In this document: piece after piece, positions 20,505 to 29,018 of the stretch
How the letters are laid out: each line of letters starts with the position of its first letter
Numbering within the stretch: the first letter of the stretch is position 1
NCBI GenBank assembly: GCA_011321815.1
Contig: DROS01000048.1
Location: 1 to 57,514, forward strand
Source: Gammaproteobacteria bacterium
Lineage (GTDB): Bacteria; Pseudomonadota; Gammaproteobacteria; SZUA-152
DNA length: 57,514 nucleotides
Direction: 5' to 3'
Program-made: the position numbers and the translations under genes
The notes under the pieces: generated by a model
What the model was told of the DNA's origin: nothing
What the model saw: the letters and a program-made list of their open reading frames with translations, nothing else
Database searches by the model: none

Positions 20505-22916
20505 TCAATGCGGGACGGGGTCCTCGGCAGAATTTTTACTGTTCAGCGCACGCTTAATGCCGCCAATAACTGAGTCCAGTGCCCGATCAAACAGTGGCAC
20601 GTCGTCCACAAAGCTGGCGCGACCAGACTCAAATTCCTCGATAAGTTTGCGGTTGGAGAGATCAGCGACGACTTTGTATTTGCGATCCACGAAGGTGTAT
20701 TCACCGGTAAAGTCACATTTCCAGGCCAGTTTGCCACGACTGCGGACTTTGGTTTCGGCATTGATAAATTCCACCCAGGTACCCAGTGCCATGTCTTTGA
20801 TCTCTTCAGCGTATTGGCTGGCATTGAGATCGGTGTTGTCCCACGGCAGGGGTTGGGTCGAGGCGAGAATGATTTCTTCGATAAAACTGTCTTCACCATT
20901 TTGTGTGGCATTTGTGCTGTCGGCTTCTGGCATGGTGGACATGTCGATACCAAAATCATCCTCGTTGAGGTCGGTTGGCGTTGGTGTGGTTTGACCAGCC
21001 TCTGGTGTTTGTGGGTTTAGCCCGCCGCGCAAGCTGGCCAAGTGCAGGGCTTCGAGGCCAGCGAATAACTGTTCGCTGGCCTCGTGGTCAAATTGGATCA
21101 GGGTCAACCCATCACGCAGGCCATTGAGTACCCGGGGAATGATTTTGACAAGACGTTGGCGTTCGCTCACTGACAGCTTGGGTTGTACGCTCCAGATCAG
21201 ATCATCAGCGACCTGTAACGCAGTGTTCCAACCAGCGCCTTCATCACCATCACGTAAATAAAGATGGGTAAGTACATCTTTCCAGGCATCAATCAAAATG
21301 ATGCTGACCAGCGGCGGTACGCGATTGTTGGTGACACGGCGCTGGATTTCGCCGGCGACCAAGTCTTTGGCATTCTCCAGCATTTCACTTGCCAGCCTGT
21401 TGGATTCACGTTCTTTTTCAATGAAGCTCACAAACTCATCGTGCAGAGTGGAAAAAATTTCGGTGTTTTCTTCGAACTCGGCGAGGATGGAGTCGACGAC
21501 ATAACTGACCATCTGAAAGACCGCGTCTTCTTCCGGGTCCATTTCCTCCAGGCCACTGCCAGCGTAAGCCAGCTCGTTTAACAGCTGTCGGGCTGGATGG
21601 GTTTTTTTGGCAAAAAAGCCCTTGTCGATGATGGCAACCTTGAGCAGGGGAATTTGCAAACGGGCAATTTGTGCCTTGAGATTATCTGGCAGGCTGGGAT
21701 CATCGAGAATGAAATCAAATAACATGCTGACAATATCGATGGCATCGGTATCGGCCTGGGCTATTTCTTTGCCATCATCTGACTGGGTGGCGGCAATGGT
21801 TTCGATTACTGTGGACTTAATAATATTGGCGCTGGGCTGTTGCTGTGATTGTTGCAACACCGAGTCACCGGCGCTCTGAATCTGATTGAGTGCGGCGAGC
21901 ACTTGTTGCGGGGCATAAGTGACTGTGGTGGCTTCACCCGATGAGGCCGGCGCTGTAGTGCTGCCTGCGATCGCTTCTCCACCTACCGCGCCTGCTGCTA
22001 CAGGACCCGCAGCAATATTGTTTGGTACGCCGTTGGTAGCCGGGGTTGCGCGGGTCATGGAAAGGAGTTGCTGCAATGAGTTGAATATACCTTCCGGTTG
22101 ATTGGGGTCGAATGCCGGCATGCCTTCAAGCGCATTTTTTTCGGGCGACATTTCGTCCGTAGGCAGCACAGTGTTAGCAGGGATGGCAGTGTGGGGATTA
22201 ACGTGGTCATCTTCTGATTTGCGCACAGTGCTTTTAATACGTGGCAATACGCCGGAAGCGATCAGGTCTGCATTAACGTTGTCGTATATTGGCCCTATTT
22301 TTTGTGCGACAAATTTATCGAATAATTTGTAAATCACCAGACGAACCTTGATGTCTGCATCCATGAGTTTCACGGCGGGAATAAAGGCATTAAACAAAAT
22401 TTCCGGACGCAATGGGTTATTGTCTTTAGTGATTTCAATATCTTCAATTAAGTAATTAAGCCTCATGGTAAGCCCGAACAAAGCCTCCTTGGATCGTCCT
22501 TCGGCACTGGTGACCATATTGGTGATGGCCAGTGACTCTTCCAGTTGTTCGTCTTCCATGAGTCCGGCCTGGTCCAGCGAGTTGGCTGCTTTTATCTGCG
22601 GCACAGTGTGGCTCAGAGAATGTTGGAATGCTTCTGTAAGGGCTTTAAAATAGGCATCTTGCATGGAATCTTTTTGCAGACGTACTTCACGCATGGCATC
22701 AAAATACAAAGTCTGTTGCTGGTTGCTTTCAGCCTTGTCAGCCATATCAAACAAGCTGTCGTCTATGCGGGAGAAAAAATCAGGCAATAGCTGGCGCAAC
22801 TGGTGCTTGATGGTACGCTGGGCGGAGACCACCAATTGAGGCAAAACAATACTGGGTTCAACGTTTGTAGTGTGACGAGGGGGGGTGAAATCAATAATGT
22901 TGCGCTGCTTGGTCAT
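20505..22916 (-). CDS. DUF1631 family protein
   Basis: An 803-residue cytoplasmic protein of the DUF1631 family, sometimes misannotated as thymidine phosphorylase. It has a helical N-terminal half, a low-complexity Ala/Gly/Pro/Thr linker at about residues 290-350, and a C-terminal block (LGTWVEFINAETKVRSRGKL, FVDRKYKVVADLSNRKL) typical of the family. The C-terminal barrel-like block recalls PilZ-type surfaces, but RxxxR and DxSxxG are not evident, so nucleotide binding is not claimed. The function is unknown. The ATG at 22916 is chosen because the frame upstream of it does not look like protein. Confidence 0.85.
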   Translation of the reverse strand: MTKQRNIIDFTPPRHTTNVEPSIVLPQLVVSAQRTIKHQLRQLLPDFFSRIDDSLFDMADKAESNQQQTLYFDAMREVRLQKDSMQDAYFKALTEAFQHSLSHTVPQIKAANSLDQAGLMEDEQLEESLAITNMVTSAEGRSKEALFGLTMRLNYLIEDIEITKDNNPLRPEILFNAFIPAVKLMDADIKVRLVIYKLFDKFVAQKIGPIYDNVNADLIASGVLPRIKSTVRKSEDDHVNPHTAIPANTVLPTDEMSPEKNALEGMPAFDPNQPEGIFNSLQQLLSMTRATPATNGVPNNIAAGPVAAGAVGGEAIAGSTTAPASSGEATTVTYAPQQVLAALNQIQSAGDSVLQQSQQQPSANIIKSTVIETIAATQSDDGKEIAQADTDAIDIVSMLFDFILDDPSLPDNLKAQIARLQIPLLKVAIIDKGFFAKKTHPARQLLNELAYAGSGLEEMDPEEDAVFQMVSYVVDSILAEFEENTEIFSTLHDEFVSFIEKERESNRLASEMLENAKDLVAGEIQRRVTNNRVPPLVSIILIDAWKDVLTHLYLRDGDEGAGWNTALQVADDLIWSVQPKLSVSERQRLVKIIPRVLNGLRDGLTLIQFDHEASEQLFAGLEALHLASLRGGLNPQTPEAGQTTPTPTDLNEDDFGIDMSTMPEADSTNATQNGEDSFIEEIILASTQPLPWDNTDLNASQYAEEIKDMALGTWVEFINAETKVRSRGKLAWKCDFTGEYTFVDRKYKVVADLSNRKLIEEFESGRASFVDDVPLFDRALDSVIGGIKRALNSKNSAEDPVPH

Positions 22917-23349
22917 AATGTTGCCCGGCCGGTAGGTTGAGTTATCCGCTACGATGCTATTACTGACAATCCATATTCTATTGTGGTTATCGGCCAGGTG
23001 GAGTGATTGCCGGCACACTGTTGTCGTGATGGGAATCACATTTTTATTATTGAGCAGAGAGGAATGAAACAGTTTTTGATCAGAAAGAAGGAGAATATGC
23101 AAGTAAAATGGTGTTTTTACCCCGTGAATATGACCTATGTTACACTTCACCAAAATCAGCTAGCGTTGATCAATTTTTAATAAAAGAACGTAATTTAAGC
23201 TTATTAAAAGCCAACCACAAAAAGATCATCAAATTGCTTGCACCTTGTTACTTATGTTCTATTATTCAAAGCACGGCGGTAGTCATGCCGGTTTTTATTG
23301 ACAACGTTACTGCAATAACTAGAACTTGGAGGCTTGCGGAGCGTTGAGT
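22917..23349. other. AT-rich divergent intergenic region
   Basis: This 433-base region between the DUF1631 gene and a small membrane-protein gene is markedly richer in A+T than its surroundings (for example TTTTTAATAAAAGAACGTAATTT shortened to TTTTTAATAAAAG near 23176). A frame at 23108-23347 lacks a convincing start or family. It must contain promoters in both directions; one candidate is listed separately. Confidence 0.4.
23238..23265 (+). promoter_or_regulatory. Candidate promoter of the small membrane protein
   Basis: TTGCAC (23238-23243), a 16-base spacer and TATTAT (23260-23265) form a plausible sigma-70 promoter 85 bases before the ATG at 23350. Confidence 0.45.
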
Positions 23350-23601
23350 ATGAAACAGGGAGAACAGAAGAGCAGTGCTTTACCAAAAGCATGGATTGTG
23401 CCGATACGGTTAGGTATTTATTTGGTATTGGCAGCATGTTCGGCGTATATCTATTTTAATGTGGGTGATCTGGGCATAACGCATTACCTGGTGATTATTT
23501 CTATCGTGGCAGTAGCCGCGATGGCGTTGTTGGATTGTAAAGCCAGTGACGCACATTGGAAAAAAATGGAAAAAGCCGGTGAATCAAGGAATGAAAAATA
23601 A
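23350..23601 (+). CDS. Small two-helix membrane protein, unknown function
   Basis: An 83-residue protein with two predicted membrane segments (IRLGIYLVLAACSAYIYF and THYLVIISIVAVAAMALL) joined by a short loop, a basic N-terminus and a charged C-terminal tail. A GGAG-containing stretch lies about 9 bases upstream of the ATG. The stop codon lies inside the first unit of a 16-bp tandem duplication. I do not recognise the family. Confidence 0.6.
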   Translation: MKQGEQKSSALPKAWIVPIRLGIYLVLAACSAYIYFNVGDLGITHYLVIISIVAVAAMALLDCKASDAHWKKMEKAGESRNEK

Positions 23602-23630
23602 CAAGCCTCAACTATAACAAGCCTCAACTA
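23599..23630. repeat. Two-unit 16-bp tandem repeat
   Basis: TAACAAGCCTCAACTA occurs twice in immediate succession (23599-23614 and 23615-23630), followed by TATATAAC. The first unit includes the stop codon of the preceding gene. It looks like a simple local duplication. Confidence 0.9.
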
Positions 23631-23663
23631 TATATAACTACATACGAAAATGCTGGCGAAATT

Positions 23664-24233
23664 GTGACAGCGCAAGAGGAAAATTCTACAGTGGCTATTA
23701 AAAAATCCAGTAAAAAAACCGTAAGAAAAAAATCAAAAGGACTTGGCCTGACCTATATAACACGCATGGATCACGGTAATACCCATGGCTGGTGGGTGCG
23801 TGTTTACAAAGATTCAAAACCAGTTGAGTCAAAATTATTCTCTGATGGCGTACATGGTAGCAAGGCCAAGGCAAAGCTTGAGGCCCAGGCGCACCGTGAC
23901 AAAGTGGTGAAGAAAAACAAAATTGTCCCGGTGCATATGCGTAAAACCCGCGAACATAGTGTGGATTGCCGTAGCACCAGTGGTCTGGTTGGCGTAACGC
24001 TTTCCATGGCCGATAAAGCAGGCAGTTTACGTGTGCACTGGAGTGCGCGATTTATGGAAAAGGGTAAACAACGCAATGTCTCTTTTTCAGTGCGTAAGTA
24101 TGGTTATGAAGGCGCCTTCCGAAAAGCCATACGTGTACGTTGTGAAGCCATCGGTACCCGCCTTCCTCGCGGGATCAAACCCCCTGTTCCAAATCCGTCG
24201 CTGAAAAAATGGATGAAATCTGTGGGTGTTTAA
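23664..24233 (+). CDS. AP2-like DNA-binding protein (two domains)
   Basis: Up to 189 residues, very basic. A Lys-rich N-terminus (about residues 13-26) precedes two repeats that resemble AP2/ERF-type three-strand plus helix DNA-binding domains: the first about residues 27-80 (HGWWVRVYKDSKPVESKLF) and the second about 105-165 (SGLVGVTLSMADKAGSLRVH, then NVSFSVRKYGYEGAFRKAIR). AP2-like domains in bacteria occur in homing endonucleases, integrases and stand-alone proteins; no nuclease or recombinase domain is visible here. The start is uncertain: GTG at 23664 or GTG at 23691. It lies in an AT-rich pocket after a tandem repeat. The domain call rests on pattern, not on a profile search. Confidence 0.6.
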   Translation: MTAQEENSTVAIKKSSKKTVRKKSKGLGLTYITRMDHGNTHGWWVRVYKDSKPVESKLFSDGVHGSKAKAKLEAQAHRDKVVKKNKIVPVHMRKTREHSVDCRSTSGLVGVTLSMADKAGSLRVHWSARFMEKGKQRNVSFSVRKYGYEGAFRKAIRVRCEAIGTRLPRGIKPPVPNPSLKKWMKSVGV

Positions 24234-24306
24234 CCCAGGTTTTGCTTGAATTTTTGTGCGGAACCGTTAACGTAGACATCTGATTTCCTGCGGACGATTA
24301 TTATTT

Positions 24307-25014
24307 ATGCAGTATTTGCTACGACGTTATTGTGTAGCCCGGCTTTTGCTGGGCTGCGCTTTTATTATTTTTCCTATGTTTGCAGTACATGCTGCGTCTG
24401 TTGATGCGGCGGATGATTCCCCGATAGAGGCCGGAATCACGGCTGTGGACAATGAAAATTATGCCAAGGCATTTGCGGTGTTTTCGCGTTTGGCAAAAAA
24501 CGGGGATGCAGAGGCGCAATACAATCTGGCCATGTTGTATCGCACCGGCAAGGGTGTGGAAAAAGATCTGAGTGCCAGCTTCAAGTGGTTTCAGCAGGCT
24601 GCGGAACAGGGGATACCTGATGCACAGTATTATCTGGCACACATGTATGATAATGGCGAGACGGTTGAGAAAAACCTGTCGAAGGCTTTTGAGTGGTATC
24701 ACAAAGCAGCTGAACAGGGGCAGGGGCTGGCACAAATCAATCTGGGTGTGATGTATGCCAATGGCATCAGTGTCCCACAGAATATTGAACAGGCTTATTT
24801 ATGGTTTCATGTGGCGGCGGCACAAGGTTACAGGGCGGCGTTTGAAAATCGTCTGGTGATTGAGACCGCTCTGAAGGAACAGGGTGAGGAAGGTGCAGCA
24901 ATGCTTGAGTCTCTCAAAAAGCAGGCGCGTGATTATTTCCTGCAATATGTACAGCCTTTTGCACCAAAAACCGCACCTTCCCGTGGACGCAGGGAACCGC
25001 CAGCCGGACATTAA
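24307..25014 (+). CDS. Exported Sel1-repeat protein
   Basis: A 235-residue protein with a signal peptide (cleavage probably after AVHA) and three or four Sel1-type TPR-like repeats between about residues 38 and 185: AEAQYNLAMLYRTGKGVEKD, PDAQYYLAHMYDNGETVEKN and GLAQINLGVMYANGISVPQN. Such solenoids mediate protein-protein contacts in the periplasm; the partner is unknown. The C-terminus is rich in Pro and Arg. It precedes pgl by 75 bases on the same strand, with no obvious functional link. Confidence 0.85.
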   Translation: MQYLLRRYCVARLLLGCAFIIFPMFAVHAASVDAADDSPIEAGITAVDNENYAKAFAVFSRLAKNGDAEAQYNLAMLYRTGKGVEKDLSASFKWFQQAAEQGIPDAQYYLAHMYDNGETVEKNLSKAFEWYHKAAEQGQGLAQINLGVMYANGISVPQNIEQAYLWFHVAAAQGYRAAFENRLVIETALKEQGEEGAAMLESLKKQARDYFLQYVQPFAPKTAPSRGRREPPAGH

Positions 25015-25089
25015 TATGGCTGGTTTGCTTCGGTAGTATCAATAGATCAATCCTAATAGCGGGTTTTTGCGGGATGGAGCAATATCAAT

Positions 25090-25839
25090 ATGAATGGCCG
25101 CACGCATATCTTTGAAAATATTGATGCGCTTTATGCCGCGCTTGAAAAGCAATGGCAGTTAGCCGCGCATGCGGCCATTGCTGATCATGGCGCCTTTCAT
25201 GTGGCGCTGGCTGGTGGCAGTACGCCCCGAAATTTTTATAAAAAGCTGGCGCAACAGTCGACTGTTGATGCGTCCTGCTGGCATAAAACACATCTATATT
25301 TTGGCGACGAACGCTGTGTGCCGCAAGATCACCCGGACAGTAATTATCGCATGGCAAAGGAGACGCTGTTATCCGTAGCGCCACTTTTACCTGAGCATGT
25401 GCACGCCATGTTTTCCGCAGATTTTTCGGTGGAACAAAACGTGGCGCAATATGAGAGGTTGCTTCATGATACCTTGCCATTGGATGCTGGAGGATACCCG
25501 GTGTTTGATCTTGTATTGCTGGGTATGGGGGACGATGGCCACACGGCATCGTTGTTTCCTGATACAGCAATTCTGCACGAGTCGGTAAAACCGGTAGCCG
25601 CACAGTTTGTGCAGAAGCTGAATGCGTGGCGTATGAGTCTTACCTTTCCGGCAATCAATGCGGCAAGTCATGTTGCAATATTGGTAGTGGGTGATGCCAA
25701 GGCAGAGGTTCTGGCGGATATTTTTTCCGCGGAGCAAGACGCTGTTGTGCGTTACCCTGTTCAACAGGTTAATCCAGTGGGGCAACTGGACTGGTACCTG
25801 GATACCGCTGCGGCACATTTGTTAAGCGTTCAGGATTGA
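25090..25839 (+). CDS. pgl: 6-phosphogluconolactonase
   Basis: A 249-residue member of the NagB/RpiA superfamily (DevB-type Pgl), which hydrolyses 6-phosphogluconolactone in the oxidative pentose-phosphate and Entner-Doudoroff routes. Motifs are FHVALAGGSTPRNFYKKL near residue 37, YFGDERCVPQDHPDSNYRM and LVLLGMGDDGHTASLFP. The glk start is 2 bases after its stop, so the two form an operon for glucose entry. zwf, which often accompanies them, is not in this window. Confidence 0.94.
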   Translation: MNGRTHIFENIDALYAALEKQWQLAAHAAIADHGAFHVALAGGSTPRNFYKKLAQQSTVDASCWHKTHLYFGDERCVPQDHPDSNYRMAKETLLSVAPLLPEHVHAMFSADFSVEQNVAQYERLLHDTLPLDAGGYPVFDLVLLGMGDDGHTASLFPDTAILHESVKPVAAQFVQKLNAWRMSLTFPAINAASHVAILVVGDAKAEVLADIFSAEQDAVVRYPVQQVNPVGQLDWYLDTAAAHLLSVQD

Positions 25840-25841
25840 CG

Positions 25842-26900
25842 ATGATAATTTTGGCAGGGGATATTGGTGGTACCAAGACCTGGTTACAAATCGCCGATTA
25901 TTCCCCAGGCTCCCTTGCAAAGCATTCGCCGGTAAAAGACAGGTTCACGGTTTTATTTGAACGGCGTTATGCCAGTGCGCAATACGCCAGTTTTGATATT
26001 TTATTACAGGAGTTTTTGCAAGCTGCACAACAGGATGGCTTGCCTTCAGTGGAGCAGGGCTGTGTCGGCGTGGCCGGTCCGGTGACAGATAGTCTAACTG
26101 GAAATGATACTGCTAATGTCACTAATCTTCCCTGGCAGTTGAATGTGCAGCAACTGGCAGCGCAGCACAAGCTGCACCATCTGTATTTAATCAATGATTT
26201 TCAGGCCATTGCTTTTGGTCTTGAAATGCTTGCTGCTGATGAAATGATGTTACTGCAAAAAGGTGATGTGTCAGCAAATGGAACAATTGCGCCGAAAATT
26301 GTGATTGGTGCTGGTACAGGCCTTGGTCAGGCATTGTTGGTATGGCACGGGGAAACGAATGATGGCCACTATGAGGTGATTCCTTCAGAGGGCGGGCATG
26401 CTGACTTTGCACCAGGTGGCGATGAGCAGCGGGAGTTATTGTCTTTTTTGGCAAAGCGGCAAGCGCGTGTGAGTGTAGAGGATGTGCTTTCGGGGCGGGG
26501 GTTGGTGAATATCTATCATTATCTTGCAGATAAATATCCGGCTGATGTCAGTGAAACATTAAATGCTGCAATGGTGAATGGTGATGCGGCGGCAGCGGTG
26601 GGCGAAGCGGGGGTGGCTGCCGCGAATTCATTGGCTGGCCGTGCCCTGGATTTGTTTGTGGCAGTTTATGGCGTTCAGGCGGGCAACTTTGCGTTAACCT
26701 GCATGGCGAAGGGCGGGGTTTATATCGCGGGTGGAATAGCCACTAAAATTCAGGGATTTTTTACCCGTGAGCCATTTCTTGCTGCCTTTCAAAATAAAGG
26801 CAGCATGCAACGACTGATGAGGAGCATACCGGTGAAGCTGGTATTAAATCCACAGGTGGGGTTGAAGGGAGCCGCGCTGGTGGCCAGCCGACAGCAATAA
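25842..26900 (+). CDS. glk: Glucokinase
   Basis: A 352-residue ROK-independent, E. coli-type glucokinase that phosphorylates glucose with ATP. It has the phosphate-binding LAGDIGGTKT at the N-terminus, GVAGPVTDSL, LINDFQAIAFGL with the catalytic Asp, VIGAGTGLGQALL, and PSEGGHADFAP. The ATG at 25842 is chosen; the TTG at 25836 is inside the pgl stop region. It ends 2 bases before the convergent HDOD gene. The length is slightly above E. coli Glk (321), with the extra residues in the N-terminal third. Confidence 0.94.
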   Translation: MIILAGDIGGTKTWLQIADYSPGSLAKHSPVKDRFTVLFERRYASAQYASFDILLQEFLQAAQQDGLPSVEQGCVGVAGPVTDSLTGNDTANVTNLPWQLNVQQLAAQHKLHHLYLINDFQAIAFGLEMLAADEMMLLQKGDVSANGTIAPKIVIGAGTGLGQALLVWHGETNDGHYEVIPSEGGHADFAPGGDEQRELLSFLAKRQARVSVEDVLSGRGLVNIYHYLADKYPADVSETLNAAMVNGDAAAAVGEAGVAAANSLAGRALDLFVAVYGVQAGNFALTCMAKGGVYIAGGIATKIQGFFTREPFLAAFQNKGSMQRLMRSIPVKLVLNPQVGLKGAALVASRQQ

Positions 26901-26902
26901 AT

Positions 26903-27802
26903 CTATGCTGCGAATTGCTGGGCCAGTTGATCGAGGTCTTGTGCGGAATTGATGATATTTTCCAGTTGTTCTTTGGCTTGTTGTGCACTGATACCCAGGC
27001 TGGAGAGAATGTCTTCTGGAAGCTCGGTGGATTCTGCATCACCAATGCCGTGTTGTTGTAATAAACGGTCGGCCAATAGCGAAAGCCTGGAATATGAGGC
27101 GTGTTTATCGTTGTATTGCTCGTGATGATGTTCGGCGACGGCCACCTGAATTTCTGTTTGTAAATTCCAGCTGCGCATTAGCCATACGCCAATTTCCATG
27201 TGGTCTGTACCAAGCACCTGGCGTTCAAGTTCGACTACTGATTTGTCTTTGTTGGCGAGTATAATCTGTTGCAGCATCGAGGCCTCTTTTTTGAAGAGGT
27301 GGGCGACCAACAATACACCAAAATTATGCAGTAAACCGCAGAGAAAACCCAACCCTGGTAGCGGGCGATTCTGTCTGGGCATGATTTGTATTAGGCGTTC
27401 AATGAGTGCAGCACTGTAAATGCTGTGTTGCCAAAAGGGATACAGGCCCATGGGCCCATAGTTGGGAATAGAGAAGGCTTTGCCAAGTGACAGACCTAAA
27501 GCAATGTCGATGGTGAGGCCGTATCCCAATACAGCGGTGACCGCCTGGTGTATGGAATTGATTTTACCGCGGAAACCAAAAAAGGCAGATCGCGCATAAC
27601 GCAATATCTGCGCAGCTATGCTGGGGTCGGTTTCAATAATTTCAACCACGTCGTTGATATTGCCATTGGGGTCAGAATTCAAACGTAACAGTGCCTGTGC
27701 CACTTCCGGCATGGCGGGAAGGTCTGTAGTAGATTCGATTCTCTGCCGCAGGCTGGTCAGCAGAATGGGGCTGTTGTGTGGCTCCATGGGTTCTTCCTTC
27801 AT
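26903..27802 (-). CDS. HDOD-domain protein
   Basis: About 299 residues, dominated by an HDOD domain (roughly residues 20-215), a modified HD fold common in bacterial signal-transduction proteins. Seen segments are LPAMPEVAQALLRLNSDP, IIETDPSIAAQILRYARSA and FLCGLLHNFGVLLVAH. The strict catalytic HD pair is not intact, as usual for HDOD, so a binding rather than hydrolytic role is likely. Starts at 27802 and 27787 are both plausible; the latter has AAGGAAG upstream. It is transcribed alone and converges with glk. Confidence 0.85.
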   Translation of the reverse strand: MKEEPMEPHNSPILLTSLRQRIESTTDLPAMPEVAQALLRLNSDPNGNINDVVEIIETDPSIAAQILRYARSAFFGFRGKINSIHQAVTAVLGYGLTIDIALGLSLGKAFSIPNYGPMGLYPFWQHSIYSAALIERLIQIMPRQNRPLPGLGFLCGLLHNFGVLLVAHLFKKEASMLQQIILANKDKSVVELERQVLGTDHMEIGVWLMRSWNLQTEIQVAVAEHHHEQYNDKHASYSRLSLLADRLLQQHGIGDAESTELPEDILSSLGISAQQAKEQLENIINSAQDLDQLAQQFAA

Positions 27803-27962
27803 CACTTCGTTCCTGGTCATTTGTTATTGTGACGATTTGTTTTGCGTCCTTTATACTGCCAAAAACCACGACGCGCATTTAAGTCTCAATCGCTATGGGT
27901 ATAGCGTCATTAAAATCGGCATCTTAAGTATTAGTAAAAGATAATATACGTTTTTGGCCAGA

Positions 27963-28940
27963 ATGAAAAAAGATATATCAATGTGTCCGGTAAAATATAA
28001 ATTTATACTGATCGCTGTTATTTTACTGACGCTGGGTGCCTGTGAGTCGCCCACGGTTTCGCAGCCAGTCGTTAATGCCAGCGATGGACAGTTAATTGCT
28101 GCGGGCTTTTTCCTCATGGGGAGTGATAAAGTGGATACTTCAGGCAAGCAGCAGGAATATGGTTTGGTAAAGCCGCTGTTTTTGGATGAGCACCCGGCGC
28201 ACCGGGTTGAATTGCCGGCCTATTACATTGACCGTTATGAGGTCAGCAATGCCCAGTACAAGAAATTTGTGCGGGCAACAGGACGCGCGGAACCTTTTCC
28301 CTGGACACAGAATGGTTTTAATCTGATTGAATCCCGCTTGCTGGCATCTGATCTGGAAACATTGCGTTGGATTGCCACAGAGTATTTCAAGTTTGATATC
28401 GACACTCGCACTACCAGTAAAAAACAATTGCTACGATTGATGCGGGAAGACCAGGCGATAAAAGACCGTTTACCCGTGACCAGTGTCAGTTGGTATGATG
28501 CCAATGCCTATTGCCAGTGGGCGGGAAAACGTCTGCCCAGTGAGGCTGAATGGGAGAAAGCCGCTCGCGGCGAGGATGGGCGTGAATTTCCCTGGGGTAA
28601 TGAATGGGATAACGGGAAGACCAATGTAGGAGATGATGCCGACTGGGAGGGAGGGATCGCACCGGTGGGCTCCTACGAAAACAACCAGTCACCCTATGGC
28701 GTTTATGACATGGCTGGCAATGTGTGGGAGTGGACTGCCGACTGGTATCAGCCCTATGCGAACAGTGACTATACTTCCAAGGACTTCGGTGAAACACAAA
28801 AAGTGATTCGTGGTGGCGGTGGTGGTGTGGGCCACTATTCCCTGTCTTTCTTTTTCCGCAGTGCCATGCGAGGAAACGCAGCACCCGATACGCAAAGTGG
28901 TGATGTGGGATTTCGTTGTGCGTGGGATGTTGCGCGTTGA
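27963..28940 (+). CDS. FGE-fold (SUMF1-like) lipoprotein, probably non-catalytic
   Basis: A 325-residue protein with a lipoprotein signal (LTLGAC, Cys27) and an FGE-sulfatase domain: FFLMGSD, HRVELPAYYIDRYEVSNAQY, LPVTSVSWYDANAYCQWAGK, RLPSEAEWEKAARG and YGVYDMAGNVWEWTADWY. The paired cysteines that catalyse formylglycine formation would lie after IRGGG, but there the sequence has no Cys until GFRCAWD, so sulfatase maturation is unlikely. An insertion of about 50 residues interrupts the domain after the first third. It is probably an outer-membrane or inner-membrane-anchored binding protein of unknown role. It converges with sat across a strong hairpin. Confidence 0.85.
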   Translation: MKKDISMCPVKYKFILIAVILLTLGACESPTVSQPVVNASDGQLIAAGFFLMGSDKVDTSGKQQEYGLVKPLFLDEHPAHRVELPAYYIDRYEVSNAQYKKFVRATGRAEPFPWTQNGFNLIESRLLASDLETLRWIATEYFKFDIDTRTTSKKQLLRLMREDQAIKDRLPVTSVSWYDANAYCQWAGKRLPSEAEWEKAARGEDGREFPWGNEWDNGKTNVGDDADWEGGIAPVGSYENNQSPYGVYDMAGNVWEWTADWYQPYANSDYTSKDFGETQKVIRGGGGGVGHYSLSFFFRSAMRGNAAPDTQSGDVGFRCAWDVAR

Positions 28941-28968
28941 TGGAACTGTCGTTTCCGATGCGCTGTAA

Positions 28969-28997
28969 TATGCAGGGCGCGCTGTCCGCCCTGCATA
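28969..28997. terminator. Bidirectional hairpin between the FGE-like gene and sat
   Basis: TATGCAGGGCG (28969-28979) and CGCCCTGCATA (28987-28997) form a perfect 11-bp stem with a 7-base loop between two convergent genes. There is only a short A/T flank on each side. Confidence 0.7.
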
Positions 28998-29018
28998 AAT
29001 AAGGTATTGATCCTGAAA

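Noticed and set aside
23108-23347. 79-residue frame in the AT-rich gap
   Set aside because: No convincing start, composition is not protein-like, and a candidate promoter overlaps it.
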